Source of the DNA: Bemisia tabaci
Lineage: Eukaryota > Arthropoda > Insecta > Hemiptera > Aleyrodidae
NCBI RefSeq assembly: GCF_918797505.1
Contig: NC_092794.1
Coordinates: 30,618,122 to 30,682,121 of the forward strand
DNA length: 64,000 nucleotides
Reading direction: 5' to 3'
The position numbers and the translations under genes were made by a program. The notes beneath the pieces are model-generated. The model worked only from the letters and a program-made list of their open reading frames with translations, had not been told where the DNA came from and ran no database searches. Positions 34,280 through 45,262 of this stretch are shown piece by piece; the stretch's first letter is position 1, and each line of letters starts with the position of its first letter.

Positions 34280-37130
34280 GCGCATACGTAGTATACCAAC
34301 TTTGCGACCATTTCGACCCCCCACTCGATACAAAAACCAAGTCCCTTAGTTCCTTACCGAAAAGTGACTGCCGCGAACTTCTGAGATTTTCCAAAGCGTG
34401 TAAGAAGTTTACTAACCTGTCAATAATTATGATTTAAATTGTATTCTCATTCTGAGGCTTTCTATGTTATGTACAATAAATACCAAGAGTCTACGTCACT
34501 TGGTTCTTTTAAAAAAAAACCTAAGAATGCTCCCCGCTAATTTAAAATATGCATATATATGCAGAAGCAAACGAACTGATTCGAGAATTGCTGAGCAGTT
34601 CGGCACTCTTCGAATGAGAATTTCACTCCTCCGTTTTGTTTAAAAAGTTGCATCGACGGATATCTACACCCATGTTATGCTTTTCAAAATTTGGTACCAC
34701 TGCTCTGATAGCCAGGGCCAGCCAGGACAGCCGTAAGTGCATTCTGTTATGAGCCTCAAAACTCATTAGACCATGTGCTAACCATAACACATACAGAAAT
34801 CATTCGCTTTTACAGAAATCCACTTACCCTTCTTCTCCCTGCACACCGGACCACTATCCAGAAACCGAGGCAGTTTCTTTGTTCTTCCCGAGCGACCCGA
34901 CCCAGACCCTCGCCCGATTGTTTACGCTTGATTAACCATTTTACCGTCACGCTAGGATTCGTCCAATTTTCGAAGAAACTGTTTCGCGTTTACTTACTAG
35001 CAATTTTTTCCTTACTCTCCGTTAAAACACGAATTAAAAGAGGTCTCATTCATAAAAATCTGCCGAATAGAAGAGAAGTAACAGTACTCAAAATCCGAAG
35101 AAATCAACGGAACTTCTCCATACGAAAAATAAAATGAAGGGAAAAAAAGAAATGTATAAATTACAATTAAATGTAATTGACCTCAGAATTTGACAAGCAC
35201 TTCAATTATATAACGGAGAAAAAATTGGGAGAAATTACAAAAAAATCGCCTCTTGCAAGGGGCTTCCTTGTAAGAATTTTAACGTGAAGACAAGGTTTGA
35301 ATAGCAGCAGTACTCCACAGAATACACGGTGTGCCTAAACGAACATTTTTTTTTGGTCAAAATCGAAAATTCTTTATATTTTTTAACTACAGTGTCTCTT
35401 AAGTCGTTTAAGCAAAAAAAAAAATTCGGTCAAGATTCTGGAAAGTAAAGCCACTTCAAAAGTATTCTGGGGCTATAATAGCTAAAAAACCGGTAGTAAA
35501 TCCTGTTATATTATTAAAACGAAATTGACTCCATAGTGTAATGCCTTAGTTTCTTAAATATGTTTCTCAAACATTTATACCACCAATTTTAGCCATGGGG
35601 TGATTTCCTGAGAGCCGTTTATATCACGAATTTCTCATGCAACCTTTCAAAAATCGCTTGCTTTTTGGGCAGCCGATTCGGTCATCAAACCGGGATTTAA
35701 ATGGAAGCTGATAATAACTCAAAGCTGTGAGAAAATTTTTTCGATAAGTATAGGAACGGTTTGTAAATAACGAGGAGAGGCGGGCAAAGCGGCTAAAATC
35801 CGATCTAATTTTTGCCGTTTTATTTTTCTGTTAAATTAATGGAGCCTTGGACTTCTAACTGTATTCACAAATCGTTTCTGTTCAGCATATATCGATAAAT
35901 GAGCATTTTCACACGTAGAATCTAATTTTCACGCCAGGGAGTGGACATATTTTGATTTTTTAGATTTTATACGGAAAATTAATGGTTTTTCGGGATTGAA
36001 ATTATCATTGTTTCATGAAAAATAAATGCATCCAAAATGACTATAGCATGTTGATTTTTATATACCTATTTGCACTCACAAAATCGGTTGGTAAATTCAA
36101 CGAGTGGGTGCATCGACCTGGTATATCAAGTTTCTGCAATTTTTAACGGCAAATCGGTAGATTTTCGGGATGGAGATTTCTTACTTTCAATTCATGAATG
36201 AATAAAGCATAGACATGGTTGAACTGCTTTCCATGGAAAGACGTTTAAAGTAATAACAAAAGCAAGACATTTTTAAAGCAATTGCATTTATATCGAGTCA
36301 ATTTCTTTTCAATAATATAAAGGGATTAATAGTACCGGTAATTTGGGTATTTTAGCCCCAAAATTCCTTTAAATCGACTTTATCTTCTAGGAGTTCGACA
36401 GAATTTTTCCTTTCTTCGCTTGAATTATTTCGTAGCACTTTTCTTCAAGAATTTTACAAGATTTTGCTTGAGGCAGATCAAAAAACTTAAACTCTTTCGA
36501 ATGGCTTTCTCTATTCACAATACACGGTCTCATCAAGGTGTGTCGTTGACCTCGCAATGTTGGATCGTGATTTCTCTTGTTGTGCTTAGAGTACCTTTAT
36601 AGCGAGAGAATGGACGGATCGCTTGATGGAGAGCTTAGGGCCCAAAAGTGCAGCCACTCTTCTGAGCACCTTCTAACACACGAAATTTCACTACCAGCCT
36701 ACAGATTTCAATTCTAACCAAGATGGCCAAGAATGTACATAAATGAGCGTTCTTTCGCAAAAATAAGTTAAATTGTGCAAAAAGTAAGCCAATCACATGC
36801 TTGACTTGCATGACTTTATCTTCTAGGAGTTCGACAGAATTTTTCCTTTCTTCGCTTAAATTATTCCGCAGCACCTTTTTTTTAAGAATCTGATAAGATT
36901 TTGCTTCAGGCAGATCAAAAAACTTAAATTCGTTCGAATAGCTTTCTACATTCACAATACACGGTCTCGTCAAAGTGCGTCGTTGACGTGTCGGATCGTA
37001 TGAATTCTCTTGTTGTGCTACTTGCCTATTTTGAAATCTCTGTAAATGAAAACTAAAGGGGTTGATATGTGCGAGTTAATGACGCGCCTTATCAACACAT
37101 TGTGTTGGAGTTACTGCTTGTGTAATCGGA
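34280..37130 (+). repeat. Repeat X, copy A (2.85 kb, function unknown)
   Basis: It begins near TACGTAGTATACC and ends near AACACATTGTGTTGGAGTT. It shares a 1.75-kb stretch (about 34371-36117) with copy B at 51.7 kb without a difference I could see, then a diverged 300 bp, then another identical block (36417-36787). It contains an extra duplication of 36380-36560 at 36815-37010. The longest frame is 120 codons and matches nothing known. No terminal inverted repeats or LTRs found. Copy C, inverted and older, is inside 27009-31622. Confidence 0.85.
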
Positions 37131-37563
37131 GATAATGCTGAAATGTAGAATAATGGGCGCATTGAAATTTGATGAATTTTGGCAAAAACTTTTCTGAGGC
37201 TAAAATTATTCAGTAAATTTAGTGGTAAAATCGATTTTGGAAAAAAAAAAATTATCGACTGTTCTATACACCATTGAGTACCTAGGGACTCTAAAAAAAT
37301 CTAGTTATTTCAAGCCATAATCGGCATTACTATTGATGTTTAAACTATTTACACTGAACCGTTCCGAGGCAAGAATGCTGGTAAACTGCACCTAATGATG
37401 CTCCACTTGAATTCCAAAAACGTTCGTCCTAAAATTGAATTCCTTCCAAAAAGGTTTCTACGTGAACCGAACCCTTCTAAGCTGTTGCAAGGTCATCTCA
37501 TTTGTCCAACCAAAAGCTTATTTTCTTCCATTCCAACAAGAATAAAAATGCTAATACAATTAC

Positions 37564-37677
37564 CTTACATCGCGTGAAAACCAGTCTGCTCTCCAAATCT
37601 TGGAGCGATAATAACGGACGGCCATCACCCTCCGGCTCCATGAGACCAGATTTCAAGGTCATTTCTCGATAAGAAAT
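37564..37677 (-). CDS. RhoGEF gene, exon linking DH and PH domains
   Basis: A 114-bp exon (38 codons, phase 0 to 0). The acceptor is TTTCTCTAG and the donor is AAG|GTAATT, a less usual but acceptable GT site. It encodes SYREM, then GLMEPEGDGRPLLSLQDLE, then SRLVFTRCK, the DH-PH linker and the first strand leading to the PH domain. It follows the VVQQFQ exon and precedes PFVVSTPGREW of the next exon without frame change. A TA-poor A-rich MITE (37711-38181) lies only 34 bp upstream of the acceptor, so part of the polypyrimidine context may be transposon-derived. The following intron is about 18.1 kb. Confidence 0.87.
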
Positions 37678-37710
37678 CTAGAGAAACAAAAAAACAAGCA
37701 GTAAACTCCA

Positions 37711-38181
37711 CACCGAAAAAAAAAGAATTTGTGATTTTTACATCTTCGGGGACGTAGGATTCTTCTATTCTTTTAAAGAAAAACCCCTGTCTTCTTTGTG
37801 AAATATTCAAAATGCCTGTTATAAAATTTCACATGATAAAGGCTGATAAATGTACTAAAGAAAATTGTAATTTTAAAGTCCTTTTACTGATATTTGTAAA
37901 ACGGATATAAAATTTTGCAAATCAGTTTAGAGAAAAACGCTAAAAGAGGGTTTTTTTTATGTTTGCATTTTGAATAAAGGTAAAATTGAAAATCGCATAT
38001 GTATTATTATCAAAACGAAAATTAATTTTTCGCATGACAGTTGAAGAAAAAATTACCAAATGGTGGTTTTGTTATATTTTCATTTTAAATAAAGGTAAAA
38101 TTGAGCAACACATTAGTAATACAATCAAAACGGAAATTACATTTTTACAAACCGAATTTGGAAAAAAACTTTTTTTTGGTG
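37711..38181. mobile_element. 471-bp MITE with CACCGAAAAAAAA ends
   Basis: CACCGAAAAAAAAAG at 37711 and CTTTTTTTTGGTG ending at 38181, flanked by CA on both sides. It interrupts a relic of the repeat X end (AAGCAGTAAACTCCA before, AATGTGTTGATAAGGCGCG after). It occupies half of the small RhoGEF intron. Confidence 0.75.
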
Positions 38182-38622
38182 CAGCACAATGTGTTGATAA
38201 GGCGCGTCCTTGACTCGTATACAAGGTGAGCAAAAAAGTTCTCCCCCCCCCCCCCCTACCTCTAACTTTTAAAAATATCGGTGATCGAGGATTTCGATTC
38301 TTTACCATATGTTTAAAGGGGATAGTATCGCTGGTCAAAGATTCCGGTATTTTACCGTAGCTTTTAAGGTTAAATAAGAACCATCCATTGTTTTCAAAAT
38401 ACCACAGTTGTAAATTTAACAATACTGATAGTCGATGATTCCGATTGTTGCATTGAAGTTTGCAACGTTGGAAACCCAGATTCTCGGTTTGCGGGAGTTT
38501 CACCATCGATCGTATGTACTAATCAAATAATAGACAGGGGTACGTACCCTCCTAAGGTACCTACCCCATGTATACGTATTGGATATTTAGCAATGAAAAG
38601 AAAATGTATTCAGCCTACTTAC

Positions 38623-38724
38623 CTGGAACTGCTGAACAACCTTTGATATCGATTGGTGATCTGGATCTTTCAGATCGGTATACTTTTGAATCATTTTTAG
38701 TTGTTTAATAACCTCTCTAAAATG
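38623..38724 (-). CDS. RhoGEF gene, exon encoding the last DH helix
   Basis: A 102-bp exon (34 codons, phase 0 to 0) between the acceptor TTTTCAG and the donor GTAAGT on the minus strand. It begins HFREVIKQLKMIQKYT and ends VVQQFQ. Following KPLE of the previous exon it gives the KP-x-(E/Q)-H-aromatic-R-E pattern that opens the last DH helix, the surface that contacts the GTPase. The intron before it is 11.4 kb and is filled by a palindromic element, poly-G repeats, a Helitron remnant and a copia element. The intron after it is only 945 bp. The lack of stops, the exact phase match and the conserved residues make this a firm call despite the short length. Confidence 0.87.
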
Positions 38725-38893
38725 CTGAAAATACGAAAAAGTATGTTAAAAAATGGTCAAAAACTGGGTGGAATCAAATTTTTTATTTTAATTTTAGTGA
38801 TTTAAAACTTCACCTCTTTTTTGAAAGAAAAAACTGTAGGTACGGTCGTGCATTTCTAAATAATTTAAATCGTTTATTCGTTTCTCGTATCTT

Positions 38894-39600
38894 TTATTCG
38901 TTTATTAAAAGTTTCTTTACTTTTAAGTGAAACACTCGTGCTATTAGATCATGTCTGCCGATAGCATTTAGATCAGACATCAGTTCATCCGTTATTTCTT
39001 TCCAGCCTGCAGCATTGCAAGTACAGGTTCTATAAAAAGGGCCGCGGATGGCCCTCTTAACGAACGTATGCAAAGCCATATATCTTGAGTGTATTCGTAA
39101 AGGTACCGCGGACAATACACGGGTCAAGGGTAAAATAGTCGCATGTCCCAAATTATTGGAATCGACGTTCGGATCGTTTTGTACTGCGCCCTTCAAATGA
39201 GCATAATTTTCACATCTCAATTTCTTTTCATTTAACAAAACATAACGTAATTGCTCTGACTCCATTTTAACGAACATATCAGTGGTACACTGATGAGATA
39301 GATGCCAAAAACGAAAATGTAAACCAAGAGAATCTCTCCGGACCATAATATAATAAGAGTAAAAATCCTTGCAAGTCACTTTCTTCCGGTGAGGCTTTTT
39401 AGACTTGGGATCAATCAGAAAATTTTCGAAATAGTGTAACCCTTTTAACCTTTCCAGAATGTCAGCGGATATTGCAAGGCATCGTAATGTTTATGAGTCT
39501 CTGGTGCTCTTTTGAATTTGTCATCTCGTGTATGCAAAATGATGTTACGTATTCCTGATTCTTATCCTGTGACTAAGGCCACACTTTCATTATCAATGGT
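38894..39600 (-). pseudogene. Helitron Rep/helicase-like domain remnant, downstream part
   Basis: On the minus strand: SVALVTG then IILHTRDDKFKRAPETHKHY, DALQYPLTF, then an uninterrupted stretch from about 39430 with KKVTCKDFYSYYIMVRRD, FRFWHLSHQCTTDMFVKMES, LGHATILP, YMALHTFVKRAIRGPFYRTC and DRHDLIARVFHLKVKKL. This is the order of the Helitron-helicase-like N-terminal domain that precedes the rolling-circle Rep motif in Helitron proteins. Several stops break the first part. The Rep HUH motif and the helicase are not present: the homology ends at 38894. The upstream part of the same ORF lies across the copia element at 47243-47601. Confidence 0.83.
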
Positions 39601-39605
39601 GCATT

Positions 39606-39831
39606 TGTTGAATTTGTAATTTCCCGCCGATCATTGATCAATCGGTGTGCCGAACCTCATTGGTCATCTTCCCCTCTTATCAACATCATTATATCCGCTC
39701 ATGATCGCACCCAGTTAAGTTGTATACGTTATTTAATAGAAATCAAATTGTATAAGTATTTTAAATGAATATAAGTGCCTCCGCATAAGCTTTCAGTGAT
39801 AAATTGGTCTTTTTATTGTGTTACTTTAACA
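39606..39831 (+). repeat. copia 5' LTR
   Basis: Starts TGTTGAATTTG and ends TTTAACA. It is followed at 39832 by the tRNA-iMet-type primer-binding site. About 6 percent different from the 3' LTR by eye, including a cluster near its middle (CACCCAGTT against CAGCCAAGT). Confidence 0.92.
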
Positions 39832-42099
39832 TGGTAGCAGAGCGTGGCTCAAGAGATTCAGGCAACTTCAATCGAGGACTAGGAAGTTACCGCAGCAGAG
39901 GATACAATGCAAGAAAACCGAGCAGAGGTTTCAACCAAAGTAATGCAGCTTCGACGTCTAGTAATAAATACTTCTACCCTCCATACGATGAAAATACCTT
40001 GAACAGTGGGAATTACTTCGTAACTTCAACTTCTAGTTCCGTACCTAAGTCTCTTATCTGCAAGCCATTCCTCTGATTCAAATCTGTATGTTACATCATG
40101 TATCTGTATCTGTATGTTCTGTATGTACTTTAGATAGTGGATATAGCGACCATATTGTGAATGATGAATCCCTTTTTTCAGAACTTTCTTATCTCGAAAC
40201 CTCTCTCGAAATTAAGGTAGCTGATGGCTTTATTTTAAAAGCTGAAAAACTAGATAAAGTGTCTGTCTTTTGTAACGTCTTTGGTAAATTAATCAAAACT
40301 GAAATCAATAATGTTTTTTATGTGCCAGAAATGAAACGTAATTAATTAATCGTATCAAGAATTAGCGACAATGGTTACCGTGTAGTTTTTCTGGAAGATT
40401 GTGCTAAAATTTATAATACTTTAAATGAAATTATCTCGATTGCTTTTAGAAGTGAGAATATGTATAAATTGAAATGTCCAGTCAATTGCAATAATGCCAA
40501 TAGAATTGAAGTTAACAACGTTATTAGTAACACTGAAAAATGGCACCGCGCATTAGGTCACATAAACTTTAACGATCTTAGAGAACTTGTAAATTTAAAA
40601 TTAGCCGATGGTTTACCGAATACTTTGAGTAAAAGAAATTTAGATTGTGAAATTCGTCTAGAAAACAAAATTTCCAAACTCAAATTCAATAATCAAAGAG
40701 GTCCTACGAGCGATATTCTAGAAGTTATCCATACAGATGTAAATGGACCTATCAATCCCCTTGGCTACAGAGAAGAACATTACTTGTCAAATTTTATTGA
40801 TGATTACAGTAGTCTTTGCTTTCCTCATCAAATCCAAAAGTGATGTATAAGCTGCTTTATTTCATATGTTAATTTTGTTGAAAATCAAACTTAAAAAAAG
40901 GTCAAAGAAATACGCTGTGATAATGGGTCTAAATATTTAAACAAAGGAATTCATGATTTTATCAGACAAAAGGGAATTTACCTGCGACCTTGTCTTGCTT
41001 ATACACATGAATTAAACGGAGTTGCAGAACGCTTTAATAGGACGATTATGGACAGAACTAGGTGTCTTTTAAGGGAAACAGGTGTTGCACATAAATTTTG
41101 GCCTGAATTAGTTTCAACTGCAACATTCTTATACAACAGATCTCTTGCAAACACAGTAGGTACTAGTAAAAACCTCATATGAAATTTTCTTTAACTCAAA
41201 ACCATTTATCAAACCTAATAATTTTGGGGACTACCTCTTTTTGTTATGGTTCCTGATGTGAGAAGGTACCCTTCAAAATTAGGATGCAGAGAAATAAGAG
41301 GAAGTCTAATTGGTTACACTGACTATGGGTATAGAATTCTAATTGGAGAAAAAGTGGTTGTTAGTAGACATGTAAGATTTATTCATGATGCTCAAAAATA
41401 GTATTAAATTAGAAAATAAATCTCCATGTACAGCAAACAAAAACGAAGAATATGTAATTGTCGATGATTCTTCTAATCTTCTAAGACCAAAGAATAATGA
41501 TATTGAAAATCAACCCCCTGATCAAAATGTTATCAATGATAATACCCCTGATGCTCATCAATTTACTCCAACACAACCGCCACCTTCTTATTCCCCCAGA
41601 CCTAAACGCATAACTAAACCACCAAGACGAGTTACCTATCGAAGACCCTATTTTTGCTAATGTTTGTAATATTCCTGTCCTTAACTATAAACCAGCAATT
41701 ATCTCTCCAGATCATGTAAACTGGCAAGAAGCTATGAATGATGAATTGAACAGTTTAGAAGAAAATAATACTTGGCAACAAGTTGACCCTCCCGATAACA
41801 GAGAAATTATCAAAACAAAATGGATTTACAAAATTAAGCCTGATGGCAAATTTAAAGCCCGCGCGTCCCAAGTAGCAGTGATCGCGATAAATTGCGATTT
41901 ATTCGGAGAACGTATCGCGATTTTATCGACGTCGCGATTTATTGCAATATTATCGGGAGAAAAATCGCGATAAATTGCAATCAAATCGCGATTTTATAGA
42001 GATAAAATTGCAATAAATTGCAATTTTTCATCAACCCCCACTAACGCATGAATGACGCTTATGAAAGATGTTTCTATGCCGCCGCCGCCGTTTTTACCG

Positions 42100-42545
42100 A
42101 GGTCCGTTGGTAACTTTACCATCTCATTTTTTTTATCAATTATTGGTAATGTTGCAAAGACAGACTGGTAAGCTCACCTAAAAACCGGTATTTTTACTGA
42201 TTTTTTCAGGTAAGAATACCACTTTTATTGGTAATCAATTCCCGGTGACTTTACCATCTCATTTTTTTTATCAATCATTGGTAATGTTACAAAGACAGAC
42301 TGGTAAGCTTACCTAAAAACCGGTATTTTTACTGATTTTTTCAGGTAAGAATACCACTTTTATTGGTAGGTAATCAATTCCCGGTGACTTTACCATTTTA
42401 TCTCGGTAATTCTACGACAGTCGATAAAAAATATGGACCAAGGTCCATCGGTAACTTTGCCATCTTACTACTATTGGTAATTTTACAGAGACAAAATGAT
42501 GAGATTACCAATAGAACCTTATTTTACCAACCGTACTTCAAGGTA
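42100..42545 (+). repeat. Tandem repeat, about 128-bp unit, 2 copies plus a partial
   Basis: The block GGTAACTTTACCATCTC...TTATTGGTAATC repeats from about 42108 and 42236, then continues in a diverged third part from about 42370. Each unit carries GACAGACTGGTAAGC and GGTAAGAATACCAC. It lies inside the TIR element 41864-43011. Confidence 0.75.
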
Positions 42546-42682
42546 TGAAATGTAATACAGAGGAGGGAAAATAAAAAAAAAATTCCAATGAAAATTCGGT
42601 GTCAGTCTACGCAGTGACAAAAGTTGTAATGTTGCGAAGCGACGATCCACCTAAGGGGCTTCAATTCGCACTCGTTAGTCAT

Positions 42683-42760
42683 GTGGCGACCATAGCCTAG
42701 TGGCAAAGTGCTGGCCTTCCACCGTAGCGATTGAGGTTCGAATCCCCGCTGAGGCTCCGG
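42683..42760 (+). mobile_element. tRNA-like segment (probable SINE head)
   Basis: It contains an A-box-like TAGCCTAGTGGC and a B box GGTTCGAATCCCC at tRNA spacing. Acceptor and anticodon stems pair poorly, so this is not a working tRNA gene. The pol III promoter boxes suggest a SINE head or a tRNA relic nested in the TIR element. Confidence 0.5.
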
Positions 42761-43125
42761 GGATTTTACGCTCGTCTTCGTCAAAGGACCTGACGGCTAA
42801 ACCTAACGGCAATCGGCTAACAGCGTTAATTCCTTTTTTTTTGACGATTTTTTCGGGCCGATAAAATCGCAATTAAATCGCGAAAAGATCGAGGATAATC
42901 GCTCAGATGTTGATGATCCTAGCGATTTTATCGCCGATAAAATTGAGGATAATTGCGATTTTATCGGCGATAAAATCGCGATTTTTCCGTTGAAAAATGC
43001 TACTTGGGATGTTATCGCACAAGGTTACCAGCAACATTCTAGCTTATATGAAGCAATTTTTTCTACAGTTGCCCGTTTATGTTCTTTGAAAATAGTTTTA
43101 GCTCTTGCATGTACTTATAACTAAA

Positions 43126-44404
43126 CTAGTCGTGATTAGCTCGCTTTGCGAGCTGACACGTCTAGCCGGGGAGTGCCCCTGGACCCCAGTTCTACGCTTC
43201 GCGACGAACTTGCGACTCGCTCCGCGAGCCGCCACCGCCCCGCACAGTTTTTAACATTGATGAGGAGACAACATCTATGTCTTAATCTTCTTTTTCACCA
43301 AGTTTTACAGAAATTGATGTTCTAGGAGTCCGGACCGCGTTTTCGTGCGGGGCCGCCATCTTGGATTTGGAAATGTTGAAAATCTGACCAGAAATGCGAG
43401 TTTTCCGTCAAAATACACCTCCTAATACCGAATTTCACAAAAATCGATGGATCGGAAGCCAAGATAACAACTTAGACCACGATCGCCATTTTTGATTTTT
43501 GAATTTTGAAAATCGGACCTAAAATTCTAATTTCCCGTCGAAATACACCTCCTAATACCGAGTTTCACAAAAATCGATCGATATCAGGAAGCGATGTAGC
43601 ATTTTAGACCACGGCCGCCATCTTGAATTTTTGAATTTTGAAAATCTGACCAAACATTCTAGTTTCCCGTCGAAATATACCCCCGGATACCGAGTTTCAC
43701 GAAAATCGATAGAACAGGAGCCGACGTAGCATTTTAGGCCACGGCCGCCATCTTTAGGATTTGAAAATTTTGAAAATCTGACCAAAAATTTGAGTTTCTC
43801 GTCGAAAAATACCCCTGGATACCGAGTTTCACGAAAATCGATATAACAGGAGCCGACTGAGCATTTTAGGCCACGGCCGCCATCTTGGATTTTGAAATTT
43901 TGAAAATCTGACCAAAAATTCGAGTTTCTCGTCGAAAAGTACCCTTGATCTCCGAGTTTCACGAAAATCAATCAAACAGGAGCCGACTTAGCATTTTAGG
44001 CCACGGCCGCCATCTTGGATTTTGAGATTTTGAAAATCCGACCAAAAATTCGAGATCCCCCGAGAAAAATACCCCCGCTTACCAATTTCCACAAACATTC
44101 GTCGAAAAATACTTCCTAAAACCTTAAATTTCGTCTATAAGGCAGTGACGTCACGCAACAGGATTGAACCTGTTCGGTGCGATGCGCGTAAACAACCGCG
44201 TATCTCCAATGTAATACTATATGGAGAAATAACTTTTCGCTCTTGCGGGCATCCGAGGCAGCGGATATTTGAATGGGAATAATTTTAATCAACTCCTCAT
44301 TACAATAGCTAAGCGTGTACCAATTTTAAAGGGAATCGCTTCGGCCTATTTTTCTCTAGGGGGGGCAGAGTGAGTGGGAACAGCAGCTTTATATAGAGTA
44401 ATGA
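43126..44404 (-). mobile_element. Non-autonomous Helitron in copia, carrying 130-bp satellite
   Basis: Read on the minus strand, the 3' end is a hairpin AGCTCGC-AAA-GCGAGCT followed nine bases later by CTAG, with target T next to it. This is the Helitron signature. The other boundary is at A44404 (minus-strand start TCATTACTCTATATAAAGC), with T following on the plus strand, giving insertion between A and T. A second hairpin (CTCGC-TCC-GCGAG on plus, near 43215) lies further in. The inside holds six copies of the 130-bp satellite. It sits between consecutive reverse-transcriptase blocks of copia. The 5' boundary is less certain than the 3' one. Confidence 0.72.
43330..44110 (-). repeat. 130-bp satellite array, copy set in Helitron
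   Basis: The marker CGCCATCTTGGATTTTGAA recurs near 43352, 43484, 43616, 43746, 43878 and 44008, a period of 130-132 bp. It is the same family as the arrays at 22.1-25.9 kb but a diverged subfamily (GGCCACGGCCGCCATC instead of GGCCACATCCGCCATC). Confidence 0.9.
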
Positions 44405-44885
44405 TTCATCGGATGGATTTTCAAACTGCTTTTTGGAACGGCAAAGTTAAAGGTGATGTCTATGTTTATCCTCCGCCAGGCTATAATATCGATCCAAACA
44501 AAGTTTTAAAACTAAATAGATCTCTTTGTGGTCTAAGAGAATCACCAAGAGATTGGTATGAATGTTTCCACGAATTTATGTTCTCAAATATTTTTGTACG
44601 CTCAAGTTATGATTATTGTTTATAATTCTTAAGAATCGGTACAGAAATCGTGTATGTTCTGCTTTACGTCGATGATCTTCTCATTTTATCTTCAAATGAA
44701 AAACTGATCAACTATGTCAAAAAAATAATTTCTCAACGTTTCAAAATGACAGACTCAGGACCTGTAAAACGCTACCTAGGACTAGAAATGGAACATGACT
44801 TAATACATCGAAAACTTACTATGAACCAAACAGATTACATAATCAGTGCAGCAGAAAAGTTTGGTGTAATCGATAGTAAAAACTA

Positions 44886-44966
44886 GGGGGCTACGCCCCC
44901 TGGCCGCTACGCGGCCCAACCCCCTGAAGGCGCTCCGCGCCATCAATGGGCCGCTTCGCGGCCCTA
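44886..44966 (-). repeat. Four consecutive GC-rich hairpins at the Helitron 3' end
   Basis: Plus-strand order: GGGGGC-TAC-GCCCCC, GGCCGC-TAC-GCGGCC, GGCGC-TCC-GCGCC, GGGCCGC-TTC-GCGGCCC. On the element's own strand every loop is G-N-A (GTA, GTA, GGA, GAA). Similar hairpins mark the other Helitron ends in the window. Confidence 0.9.
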
Positions 44967-45180
44967 TTTTTACCCTCCTATCAGTGTTAGGTTTATTTTC
45001 CCCCTAAAAAATTACGATATGATGTATACTTTACTTGTAGAATGAAATAATTTTTGGTTTTGATGAATAAAGAAAAAAATAATTTTTTGAAGTCAAAAGA
45101 AAGCGTTTTAGAATGATTGCTTGATGAAGTATTGCAGTAAAACAACGAACAATGATAATCAGGTAATAATTAAGTATATC

Positions 45181-45262
45181 AAAAGTCGGGAATCGAACCC
45201 ACATCGTAGTCTAAGTGGACGCATTCGACGTCTTAGACGACTCGGCCACCGCTCGTCTTGAG
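45181..45262 (-). mobile_element. tRNA-like segment (SINE head) inside Helitron
   Basis: The minus strand has GTGGCCGAGTCGTCTAAGAC (A box of Leu/Ser type) and GGTTCGATTCCC (B box). The 3' acceptor does not pair with the 5' end and the variable region is short, so it is tRNA-derived rather than a functional tRNA. Confidence 0.55.

Larger units (their letters stand above)
41864..43011. mobile_element. 1.15-kb TIR element in the copia reverse transcriptase, no target duplication
   Basis: Termini TCCCAAGTAGCA (41866-41877) and TGCTACTTGGGA (42998-43009), with a near-palindromic CG/TG outside them. The subterminal parts are packed with ATCGCGATTTTATCGC-like words in both orientations (41880-42030 and 42840-42990). 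Taking out 41864-43011 leaves the copia frame open across the junction with no duplicated base, so insertion occurred without a target duplication or with a very short one. It contains a TTACCA-rich tandem repeat and a tRNA-like segment. Superfamily not assigned. Confidence 0.72.

Noticed and set aside
34775..35137. A 120-codon frame repeated exactly at 52124-52486
   Set aside because: Identity reflects the near-identical DNA of repeat X. No domain, no splice or polyA context, and the third copy does not keep the frame.
42683..42760. Functional tRNA gene (and those at 32309 and 45181)
   Set aside because: A and B boxes are present but acceptor, anticodon or T stems do not all form; better read as SINE heads.
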